7,371 nt of DNA from assembly GCA_024244665.1 (NCBI GenBank), contig JAAEOI010000243.1:1-7371 (forward strand), given 5' to 3'. The notes beneath the pieces are model-generated. The model did not search any database and was not told the DNA's origin. It saw nothing but the letters and a program-made list of their open reading frames with translations. The translations under genes were made by a program, and so were the position numbers. Below, one piece after another: positions 1-6,757 of the stretch (its first letter is position 1; the number at the start of each line of letters is the position of its first letter). This stretch comes from Bacteroidota bacterium. Lineage in GTDB: Bacteria > Bacteroidota > Bacteroidia > Bacteroidales > GCA-2748055.

Positions 1-1663
1 GTTGAGGAGATATTCTTACCAGGCTGCAACCTGGTTCCACTACCTGGATCCCCAGTACATGTTCTGAAAGCCAGGCTGTGGGGCCACTGGCCCAACCATG
101 ACATAAACTGTGCCTGAGTCCCACATAACAGTAGGCGCCATAATCGGCATGAATATCATCAGTCATTTCTGAGGGCAATTCATCAATCCGTCCCGCATTT
201 TTGGCCCATTCCAGGTCAAAGTCTTCCCAGAATGTGGTGGCTCCCAGATCCAGCATAGCTCCCCAGTAATCCCTGATCACATCCATGGCTCCCTGGTAAT
301 CTCCGGCCATGGCACGGGCCTGCAATACATAGTATCCGTAAAAGGTGGAAATACCGGAGAGTGGATCTGCTGACAGGAGGTACTGGTTGATTTCCTGGTG
401 ATCCACAAGGCCGGACAAGGCCATCAGGGCCCCGCCTGATTTACTCCCGTTGGGATCCGGAACGTGCATCAAGAGGCGGTCAATGCTTTCCTGGTAGCTG
501 TCGGCCAGATCGGGCCGGTCCAGAAAACGGGCAATATCGGAGCCTGCCCTGAATGTCATGGCCATCATGGATTGCAGGCCGGCATGAACAGCTTTGGGGT
601 TTTCACTGTTGGGCCAGTCCAGAAAGCGGTGGCCATCCAGTTCCTCAATGCCATTGATGTTGATTTTGGTTTTCAGTACATCCAGCAATTGGAAGATATA
701 CTCCTGGTTAGCTTTCAGGTAGTCCAGGTCCCCATTATTAATATACCACTGGTGATGGATCAGGATCCACCACATGCTGTAGGAAGATATGCCGTTCATC
801 CAATCCGGTAGTGGTGTCAGCTCCCTGACCAGGTCCAGGCTTTTTGGGACTACCTCGTTATATCCGAAGACCGAAAGGATGGTCATGACTTCCGGATGCA
901 TGTCACCCACCCAGACCAGCCTGTCCCGCTTGATTCCGTCCCAGAGGTATTCCTGCATGTTCAGGTGCACCGTACGTGCCCCGACCTGCCAAATCTCATC
1001 CAGGCGCGGATCGCTGGAGCGGAAACTCCCCTTCCACTCAATATCCCGGTATATGGAAATGGCCCTGACACTTTTCAAAAGAAGGGTGCGATCTGTATCC
1101 AGCAGGGTGATCCTGACAAAACGGAACCCGGAATTCCCAATCTCCACTTTGCCCATCCAGGGGAGCGGAAGGGTAAAATCGCGGATGGCATGGTCGTTGG
1201 TAGCAGTGGACAATTCTGCGCTGCTCATGGCCTCGCTGGCCGACTCTCCAAGGGTTATCTGGATGCGGATGGGCTGTTTTCCCTCGAAAGCACCGGTGAC
1301 CACTTCAATACCTCCGTGCAATTCCTGTCCGAAATCAAGCAGCAGGGATGGAGCCTCTCCATCTGTACCACCCATGGTGCACATGCGTGCACCCACCAGG
1401 TCGGCCTGACCATTGGATGCCTGAAGAAGATTATCCTCATTCAGAAGTCCGGCCTCGCTTCTCCACAGGATATTTTCAGGACTCAGGTAGGAGCGCACAA
1501 TTTCATTTTCAGTTTGTGCCTGGGAGGGTTTGTCGTTATCCGCTGAAGTCTGGTTGGGATTACATGCCCAGACCAGGACCAGCAGCATCAATAGTAGTAT
1601 TGTTTTTGTCACCTTGCTTGAATTTGTACTCGCTAATGTAAGGGCATTTGAGAAGGCCCTCAT
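1..1663 (-). CDS. GH78-type alpha-L-rhamnosidase-like lipoprotein (3' end cut by window)
   Basis: Reading the minus strand from ATG at 1663, the frame is open for 554 codons to the window edge. Residues 18-34 form a lipoprotein signal (hydrophobic core, then VWA-C34). A beta-sandwich follows (about 40-215, with DFGQELHGGIEV), then an (alpha/alpha)6-type catalytic domain with DGIKRDRLVWVGD (242-254), GATTFWEDFD (474-483) and SLCHGWASGPT (519-529). These match the order of GH78 landmarks, the family that removes terminal alpha-L-rhamnose. The acidic residues D242, D247, D254 and E480 fall where GH78 enzymes carry their catalytic acids, but the usual Glu in the first motif is Asp247. The end of the catalytic domain is reached at about 540, so only a short C-terminal beta domain should be missing. 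The start is uncertain: GTG at 1612 would give a more typical 17-residue lipoprotein signal (TKTILLLMLLVLVWAC after the start). The gene is divergent from the receptor gene. It could be a GH78-related enzyme of another specificity. Confidence 0.88.
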   Translation of the reverse strand, partial: MRAFSNALTLASTNSSKVTKTILLLMLLVLVWACNPNQTSADNDKPSQAQTENEIVRSYLSPENILWRSEAGLLNEDNLLQASNGQADLVGARMCTMGGTDGEAPSLLLDFGQELHGGIEVVTGAFEGKQPIRIQITLGESASEAMSSAELSTATNDHAIRDFTLPLPWMGKVEIGNSGFRFVRITLLDTDRTLLLKSVRAISIYRDIEWKGSFRSSDPRLDEIWQVGARTVHLNMQEYLWDGIKRDRLVWVGDMHPEVMTILSVFGYNEVVPKSLDLVRELTPLPDWMNGISSYSMWWILIHHQWYINNGDLDYLKANQEYIFQLLDVLKTKININGIEELDGHRFLDWPNSENPKAVHAGLQSMMAMTFRAGSDIARFLDRPDLADSYQESIDRLLMHVPDPNGSKSGGALMALSGLVDHQEINQYLLSADPLSGISTFYGYYVLQARAMAGDYQGAMDVIRDYWGAMLDLGATTFWEDFDLEWAKNAGRIDELPSEMTDDIHADYGAYCYVGLRHSLCHGWASGPTAWLSEHVLGIQVVEPGCSLVRISPQ

Positions 1664-1769
1664 TTGATTTTGTCCATTTTGAATTTGAGATTGTCCGCAA
1701 GTGAGCCGGGATCAGTCACAGCCCGTAATCCTGGCTTAAAATGGATTTATTCGAATGTTTAATGGACAA
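1663..1769. repeat. Repeated TTTGA-N2-TTGTCC element, with one inverted TTGTCC copy
   Basis: TTTGATTTTGTCC (1663-1675) and TTTGAGATTGTCC (1684-1696) match at 11 of 13 positions and are spaced exactly 21 bp apart, about two helical turns. An inverted copy of the core with flank, AATGGACAA (1761-1769), is the reverse complement of TTGTCCATT at 1670-1678. The proximal copy reaches the first base of the rhamnosidase-like start codon. Same-face spacing is typical of regulator binding sites, but no regulator gene is in the window, so a binding role is inference. Confidence 0.35.
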
Positions 1770-1788
1770 TATTGGAAGTTGACCAATA
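1770..1788. promoter_or_regulatory. Dyad TATTGG-N7-CCAATA, possible operator
   Basis: The two 6-bp arms are perfect inverted repeats with a 7-nt spacer, and the site abuts the inverted GGACAA element. It overlaps the upstream box of the candidate receptor promoter, as expected for a repressor site. Short dyads arise by chance, so this is only a candidate. Confidence 0.3.
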
Positions 1789-1806
1789 CTGAGAGCGCTA
1801 ATTTCG
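1778..1806 (+). promoter_or_regulatory. Candidate Bacteroidota-type promoter for the receptor operon
   Basis: GTTG (1778-1781) and TAATTTCG (1799-1806), 17 bp apart, each differ by one base from the Bacteroides -33 TTTG and -7 TAnnTTTG boxes. If real, transcription would begin near 1813, giving a leader of about 80 nt before the receptor start. Spacing and matches are imperfect, and no better candidate was seen upstream. Confidence 0.25.
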
Positions 1807-1866
1807 CAGTAGTGTTAAAAGGCATGCATATGTCATGATTAATATGCTTCTTTGTGCGCCAAAGCT

Positions 1867-1892
1867 AAAGGACCAACTAAATGCACATTTAA
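1867..1892 (+). other. Three-codon mini-ORF (Met-His-Ile-stop) with an upstream AAAGGA
   Basis: AAAGGA (1867-1872) sits 8 nt before ATG at 1881. That frame reads Met-His-Ile and stops with TAA at 1890-1892, sharing one base with the receptor ATG (TAATG, 1890-1894). The layout fits termination-reinitiation coupling. The same AAAGGA is 19 nt from the receptor start, too far to serve it directly. Chance occurrence of so short an ORF cannot be excluded. Confidence 0.3.
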
Positions 1893-4843
1893 TGAATAGA
1901 TTTTTTTTATTCTGCGCTACACTTCTCATCATCACCAGCACCATTCTCAGTGCCCAGCAGGGCCGGATCCGGGTTACCGGTAAAATTACAGATGGGAATA
2001 CAGAGGAGGCTCTTCCGGGGGCCAGTATCATAGTTAAAGGAACAACCATCGGGACCATCACCGAAATGGGGGGGGAATACAGTATTATGGTTCCCGACGG
2101 AGAAAGTGTACTTGTCTTCTCATTTCTTGGCTTTGCCGCTCAGGAGGTGGAAGTTGGAGACCTGCGTATAATAGATGTGAAGATGATGGAGGATGTGGCC
2201 ACACTGGATGAAGTGGTGATCACCACCCAGGCCCGGGGCCAGATCGGAGCCCGGAACCAGCAGATCAACTCGGTTACTTTAAAAAATGTGGTGTCGAAAG
2301 ACCGGCTTCAGGAAAATCCGGATGCCAATGCCGTTGAGGCCATAGGCAGGCTTCCGGGTGTTTCGGTTGTTCGTTCAGGCGGAGAGGGTTCTCAGATTGT
2401 CATCCGGGGACTGCAACCAAGGTATACCAATGTAACACTGGAGGGCGTTAATTTGCCCGCTTCCAACAATGTGAACCGAGGGACAAACATCAGCGGGATC
2501 TCCCAGTATGCCCTTCAGGGCGTGGAGGTCTATAAATCGCTGACCCCTGATATGGAAGCCAATTCTGTGGGAGGAACCGTTAACCTGAAGCTTCAGGATA
2601 CTCCCGAAGGCCTGCATTATAATTTGATGGCCCAGGGAGGCTACAACGATCTGAACTCCTTTTTTGGAAACTACAAATTCGTGGGTGAAGTCAGCAACAG
2701 GTTCCTGGATAATAAACTGGGCGTATTCTTTTCTGCCAATATGGAGCGGGTAAACCGAGGTACACAGACCATGAGCGCCACTTATGACCCGGAATTGTAT
2801 TTGAATGATTCAAAACTGAATATTGTCAACCGGACCAATTACAGGAAAAATGCCACCCTGTCGCTGGATTACCGGATTCACCCCAGTACTAAGCTAAAGT
2901 TGTATGGACTATACTCTAATACGCAGGTGAATTCGAGCTCTCAGTCCAAGACCTATAATCATACCGGCGCTGGCAGCGTGGGATACAACATGGGCTACAG
3001 TCCTGATAATGCCTCCACTATGATTCATACTGCCCTGAGTGGTGAGACCAATACGGGCTTCCTGAATATGAAAATTGACTATGGACTGGTCTATTCCCAG
3101 AGCAAGGGTCATAGTTATGGTGCAAGGACCTGGGGCTTTGGCTTTGCAGAAGCATCTTCGGATGATTATACCACCTATGAACACCGGGTACTCTATCCTT
3201 CTGAATTAATCCCCTACTACACCGATCACAGGGACTCACTCCATAATACAATCAAGCAGGGATTTTCAAGTGCAGATGTGGACAAAGGGGATAAGAACCT
3301 GACAGCCTATCTGGACTTCACCATACCTTTTGCCATGGGAAACCTGATTTCCGGTGAAGCAAAATTCGGAGGAAAGTACCGCCAGAAGAACAGATTCTAT
3401 GACGAGCTTGCTGGTGTTCAGGGCATGCATCCCTTCCAGGCCCAATTCTGGTATGAGGCCATGCCCTGGCTGGTCATGTCGGAAAGAGGCGCGGATGAAT
3501 GGCAGAATCACACCCTGGAAGGTTTTGTCGATCATGATGTGCATGATTTCCTTGGAGGGGAGTACGATTACGGGACCTACTTTGACTTCGACATGCTCAA
3601 TGCCACCAGTGACTGGTGGGAAAGTTTTTCCGATTCAATCATAGATCTGGGGGAGGGTGCTGTCCTGGATATAGTGGGGGATGTGAGTCTGCTGGGATAC
3701 AGGCAGCAGCTTGAGCGGAGCATGATCAATGATCAGGATATTACGGAGAATTATTATGCAGGATATGCCATGGCCGAGTTTAATATCGGCAGGTGGATCA
3801 TGCTCATGCCCGGTTTCAGGTATGAAAAAACAGATGCTACCATGAAGGGTTTTGAGGCTATGGAACCCCTCTATACTCAGTCCATCCAGTATCCGCTTAC
3901 GGGAAAGGACACGGTGGCTACCCGGGCAAATGAATTTTTACTGCCCATGATACACCTTCGGGTCAAGCCCAGTAAGTTCTTTTATCTCCATGCCGCATAT
4001 ACACAGACCATCAGTCGTCCCGATTTCAATGCGATTTCACCCAATTTGTACGTAAAACCGGTACCTCTATTCCAGCATCATGCCCAGAATTCTCAGCTAC
4101 GTGCAGAACTCTGGTCCAACTATGATGCCCAGATTACTTTTCATGGAAACAAGATCGGGCTGTTCTCGGTGAGCGGGTTCTATAAAACCGTGGAAGATAA
4201 GATCTGGCAGCGGAGTTTCACAAGGATCAGAGGTGACGAACTGGCCTATCCTTTCAGAGACGACCAGGTGGTCGGGATGAGGATCTGGGAGAATCACGCC
4301 CATAAGGTTGACCTAAAGGGTGTGGAGATTGAATGGCAAAGTTCTTTCTGGTATTTGCCCGGGCCGTTCAAGTATTTCACCCTGAATATGAACTATACCT
4401 ATACCCATTCAGAAACCAGGTACCCCATATCGAATATTGTGGAAGTGCGTCCCCCTGAAGGAGGAAGGCCGGTACCAACAAGGGTTGATACCCTGGTCGT
4501 TGGCCCCATGCTCTACCAGCCTGCTCATGTGGCGAATTTATCACTGGGATTTGCTTTTAAAGGTTTCAGTACATGGCTCTCCTACCAGTACAATGGAGGG
4601 GTCATTACCTCCAAGCATCCTTCCAATGAAGACCGGGACGGGGTGAAGGAAGACTTTTACCGCCTTGACTGGGCGCTCACTTATGAAATTCCCGTTAAGC
4701 TTCCCGGCCGCTTACAGGTGATAGGAAACTTTGCTAATCTTACCAATGCCACGGAGATATCCAGGCACAGAGGCGATCCGCGTTATACCGTGCAGGAAGC
4801 CTATGGATGGACCTTTGACCTGGGAGTAAAATACACTTTTTAA
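1892..4843 (+). CDS. TonB-dependent outer-membrane receptor with CarboxypepD_reg-like domain
   Basis: An energised outer-membrane importer that takes ligand across the membrane using TonB-ExbBD. From ATG at 1892 the protein has 983 residues: signal peptide 1-21 (cleavage before QQ), a carboxypeptidase-regulatory-like beta domain about 22-101, a TonB-box-like LDEVVITT (105-112), a plug about 116-236 (EAIGRLPGVSVV, IVIRGLQPRYTNVTLEG), then a beta-barrel ending in a terminal Phe, typical of outer-membrane proteins. Late-barrel landmarks include YTQTISRPDF and the NSQLRAELWSNYD stretch (733-745). An acidic, aromatic-rich segment at 555-578 (GGEYDYGTYFDFD, then WW) is probably an external loop. 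The plug resembles the general TonB receptor type more than SusC/RagA, and no susD follows. The upstream in-frame ATG at 1835 would put 19 polar residues before the signal peptide, so 1892 is preferred. It is the first gene of a probable two-gene operon. The ligand is unknown; a glycan is inferred from the neighbours. Confidence 0.95.
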   Translation: MNRFFLFCATLLIITSTILSAQQGRIRVTGKITDGNTEEALPGASIIVKGTTIGTITEMGGEYSIMVPDGESVLVFSFLGFAAQEVEVGDLRIIDVKMMEDVATLDEVVITTQARGQIGARNQQINSVTLKNVVSKDRLQENPDANAVEAIGRLPGVSVVRSGGEGSQIVIRGLQPRYTNVTLEGVNLPASNNVNRGTNISGISQYALQGVEVYKSLTPDMEANSVGGTVNLKLQDTPEGLHYNLMAQGGYNDLNSFFGNYKFVGEVSNRFLDNKLGVFFSANMERVNRGTQTMSATYDPELYLNDSKLNIVNRTNYRKNATLSLDYRIHPSTKLKLYGLYSNTQVNSSSQSKTYNHTGAGSVGYNMGYSPDNASTMIHTALSGETNTGFLNMKIDYGLVYSQSKGHSYGARTWGFGFAEASSDDYTTYEHRVLYPSELIPYYTDHRDSLHNTIKQGFSSADVDKGDKNLTAYLDFTIPFAMGNLISGEAKFGGKYRQKNRFYDELAGVQGMHPFQAQFWYEAMPWLVMSERGADEWQNHTLEGFVDHDVHDFLGGEYDYGTYFDFDMLNATSDWWESFSDSIIDLGEGAVLDIVGDVSLLGYRQQLERSMINDQDITENYYAGYAMAEFNIGRWIMLMPGFRYEKTDATMKGFEAMEPLYTQSIQYPLTGKDTVATRANEFLLPMIHLRVKPSKFFYLHAAYTQTISRPDFNAISPNLYVKPVPLFQHHAQNSQLRAELWSNYDAQITFHGNKIGLFSVSGFYKTVEDKIWQRSFTRIRGDELAYPFRDDQVVGMRIWENHAHKVDLKGVEIEWQSSFWYLPGPFKYFTLNMNYTYTHSETRYPISNIVEVRPPEGGRPVPTRVDTLVVGPMLYQPAHVANLSLGFAFKGFSTWLSYQYNGGVITSKHPSNEDRDGVKEDFYRLDWALTYEIPVKLPGRLQVIGNFANLTNATEISRHRGDPRYTVQEAYGWTFDLGVKYTF
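2068..2075 (+). repeat. G8 homopolymer inside the receptor gene
   Basis: Eight consecutive G residues span the codons for Met-Gly-Gly-Glu in the CarboxypepD_reg-like domain (about residues 59-62). Glycine could be encoded by other codons, so the tract is not forced by the protein. A T8 run (1901-1908) lies in the signal-peptide codons of the same gene. Slippage at either would frameshift the receptor near its N-terminus. Confidence 0.6.
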
Positions 4844-4887
4844 ATTTCAATAATTCTTAATACTATTTATTAACTAAAATTTCTATT

Positions 4888-6663
4888 ATGAGAAAGATTT
4901 ACACGATTGCCATGTTGCTTGCAATGATTTTTGTGAGTGGCATGATCACAGCACAGGATGTGCTTGTGGTAGAACCCACAGATGATCTGGCCACCCTTAT
5001 TGATACTCACAAGGGTGATAAGATCTACCAGCTGAAGGCCGGTGAGTGGTACGGACTCTCTAAACCCATTGAAAATGTGGATTTCCATTTGCAGATCATT
5101 GGTGAGCCCTATGATGATGATACAATGCCCGCTACCCTTCAAACCGGTCAGACAGGCGATCTGACTCCTTTTGCTGCCATGTTTACGGCCAAAGGAAACA
5201 TCACTTTGAAGGACATCTATTTCGTGAATGCTGACCTTACCGGACAGATTGGAAGATCATTTCTGGTTCAGAGTGATTCAGGTAGCTTTGTGAATATTGA
5301 TAATTGTATTATAGATCCCATTGGAGAATGGAGCGCCGTTGAAATGACGGGTGGGGACAATGATTTGACTTTCACCAATAACCAGGCCTTTCGTCACGGG
5401 CACATGGCAGGTGCAAATGATGGTCACTGTTTTATTATTGCTGTTGCTGCAGCCAGTCTCGGAGCCGACAGTGTGATCTTTGAGAACAACACTTTCGTTG
5501 ATATGGGGATGAACTGGCTGAGTGCGGATTTTGCCGCTCACGTCACCTCTTTCCTGCTGATCAACCACAATACATTTGTTCGTTCAAAGAGCCAGATGGA
5601 CTGGTCCATTCTGGAAGATGAATACTATCTGACCAACAACCTCTTTTTTGATTTCCAGACCGGTGGATATGGTTATCACTGGCAGCCCATGCCCGGTGGA
5701 GATGCCAGCATGCCCAAGCCCATGCTTATCTATGCGGATACCATTGCCGATGAGGTACTACCTTCTACCCGTATACAGTATATCCAGTATAACAATCTCT
5801 ACAGGGATCAGAAGTTTTATGACCTGATTGCTGAGATGAATGTTTTAGCTGCGGATTCTCTTCCCCACGTGAACCTGCATCCTTTGATCTGGGACGGACT
5901 CACGCCGGCATATTTTGGAGCTGACCCGGCAGAAGCCTTTGCTGATTCCAGGGAAGGTCACCTGTTTAACCATGCCAACAATGTGAATACCGATTTCCCC
6001 AATTGGAAGTATGGAAACACTGTGTATGATCATGATCCCCAGTTTACTGATCCCATGATCTATAATATGTCGGACAGTCTTGCCGCATGGGCCAGCCCGG
6101 CCAACTATATCCATGTCATGGGTAGAAGCCCGGCCAATTATCCCCCGATTTCTGAATGGGCTCAGTGGCACTGGGATCCGGACGGAGATGTTTCCATTAA
6201 TGGTACCTGGCCTGTATTTGACGGAACTTATGCCGATGCAGCAACAATGACAGGTTCCGTTGCAAACCTTCCCCTGGGTGACCTGAACTGGTATCCCGAG
6301 AAGAAGGCCACCTGGGAGATGTACAAGGAGGATATCTTTGCCCATATGAAGGCCGGTAACACGGAGAAGTGGGGAAGCATCGGAGTTGGTCCGGCCATTG
6401 AGGCAGGTTCATTCTCCAGGGTATATCCCAATCCCATGTCATATACTTCCCTGCTTGAGTTTACCCTCGATACTCCTTCCCAGGTGAGAATTACCATCTA
6501 TAATTCACTGGGTCAGGAAGTGAGAAGTGTACTGAATGAGATGCGTTCCTCCGGAACTCATACCCTTTCCATTGAGCGTGGTGACCTGAACCATGGACTC
6601 TATTTCTACTCCATCAAGGCTGGAAACATTGCTGAAACTCAGAAACTTCTGATTCTCGAATAG
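4888..6663 (+). CDS. Secreted beta-helix protein with T9SS type A sorting domain
   Basis: Function not recognised. The 591-residue protein has a signal peptide (about 1-22, cleavage near ITA) and, at about 509-591, a typical type A T9SS C-terminal domain: VYPNP, then ITIYNSLGQEVRSVL, GLYFYSI and a hydrophobic QKLLIL ending. This directs export through the Por system and attachment to, or release from, the cell surface. Residues about 30-310 look like a right-handed parallel beta-helix, with Asn-rich turns NNTF (200-203), HNTF (227-230), NNLFF (250-254) and NNLY (302-305), as in pectate-lyase-like folds. DPQFTDP (383-389) resembles the late turn of such proteins. Residues about 395-505 are Trp- and Pro-rich and unassigned. 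It starts 44 bp after the receptor stop, has no Shine-Dalgarno sequence, and is followed by a terminator, so it is probably co-transcribed with the receptor. It could be a lyase or a glycan-binding protein; no lyase catalytic signature was identified. Confidence 0.93.
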   Translation: MRKIYTIAMLLAMIFVSGMITAQDVLVVEPTDDLATLIDTHKGDKIYQLKAGEWYGLSKPIENVDFHLQIIGEPYDDDTMPATLQTGQTGDLTPFAAMFTAKGNITLKDIYFVNADLTGQIGRSFLVQSDSGSFVNIDNCIIDPIGEWSAVEMTGGDNDLTFTNNQAFRHGHMAGANDGHCFIIAVAAASLGADSVIFENNTFVDMGMNWLSADFAAHVTSFLLINHNTFVRSKSQMDWSILEDEYYLTNNLFFDFQTGGYGYHWQPMPGGDASMPKPMLIYADTIADEVLPSTRIQYIQYNNLYRDQKFYDLIAEMNVLAADSLPHVNLHPLIWDGLTPAYFGADPAEAFADSREGHLFNHANNVNTDFPNWKYGNTVYDHDPQFTDPMIYNMSDSLAAWASPANYIHVMGRSPANYPPISEWAQWHWDPDGDVSINGTWPVFDGTYADAATMTGSVANLPLGDLNWYPEKKATWEMYKEDIFAHMKAGNTEKWGSIGVGPAIEAGSFSRVYPNPMSYTSLLEFTLDTPSQVRITIYNSLGQEVRSVLNEMRSSGTHTLSIERGDLNHGLYFYSIKAGNIAETQKLLILE

Positions 6664-6691
6664 TTTTAGTTTCAAGTAATATGTTAGTAAT

Positions 6692-6731
6692 AAAAAAGAG
6701 GTTCGCCGTTAGGGCGGACCTCTTTTTTTTT
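6692..6731 (+). terminator. Intrinsic terminator after the receptor/beta-helix pair
   Basis: A hairpin with arms 6692-6707 and 6713-6728, a GTTAG loop and one G-T wobble is GC-rich near the loop (GAGGTTCGCC against GGCGGACCTC). It is followed by, and partly built from, a T9 run (6723-6731). It begins 28 bp after the beta-helix stop codon. The A-run on the left arm gives it a partly bidirectional look, although no minus-strand gene ends here. Confidence 0.92.
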
Positions 6732-6757
6732 AACCCAACACCCAATATCTTTCAATC

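Larger units (their letters stand above)
1664..1891. promoter_or_regulatory. Divergent intergenic control region
   Basis: This non-coding stretch of about 228 bp lies between the divergent rhamnosidase-like and receptor genes and must carry the promoters of both. It holds the TTGTCC repeats, the TATTGG dyad and the candidate promoter listed separately. The receptor leader also has two small dyads: GCATAT-N10-ATATGC (1826-1847) and CTTTG-N5-CAAAG (1850-1864). No riboswitch, RNA gene or transporter-type attenuator is recognisable. Confidence 0.7.

Noticed and set aside
464..1641. Several plus-strand open frames (464-811, 789-1409, 896-1546, 1348-1641)
   Set aside because: They overlap the minus-strand GH78-like gene, their translations show no coherent domain, and the opposite strand carries unmistakable family motifs throughout.
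1835..1891. Longer start for the receptor at ATG 1835
   Set aside because: It adds 19 mostly polar residues ahead of a complete signal peptide beginning MNRFFLF at 1892, and it falls in a leader with dyads rather than coding character.
1892..4843. SusC/RagA-type assignment for the receptor
   Set aside because: The plug sequence (NPDANAVEAIGRLPGVSVV, IVIRGLQPRYTNV) fits general TonB receptors better, and no SusD is encoded next to it.
4844..4887. Possible promoter in the AT-rich gap between receptor and beta-helix genes
   Set aside because: The 44-bp gap has no TAnnTTTG-like box and no terminator before it, so co-transcription is the simpler reading.
6094..6141. Near-perfect 15-bp repeat encoding SPANY twice, 33 bp apart
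   Set aside because: Only two short copies exist, with no wider repeat unit. It is most simply local sequence similarity within the protein.
5845..6345. 166-codon minus-strand open frame inside the beta-helix gene
   Set aside because: It is fully antisense to a well-supported gene, has no recognisable domain, and no promoter or signal was seen for it.
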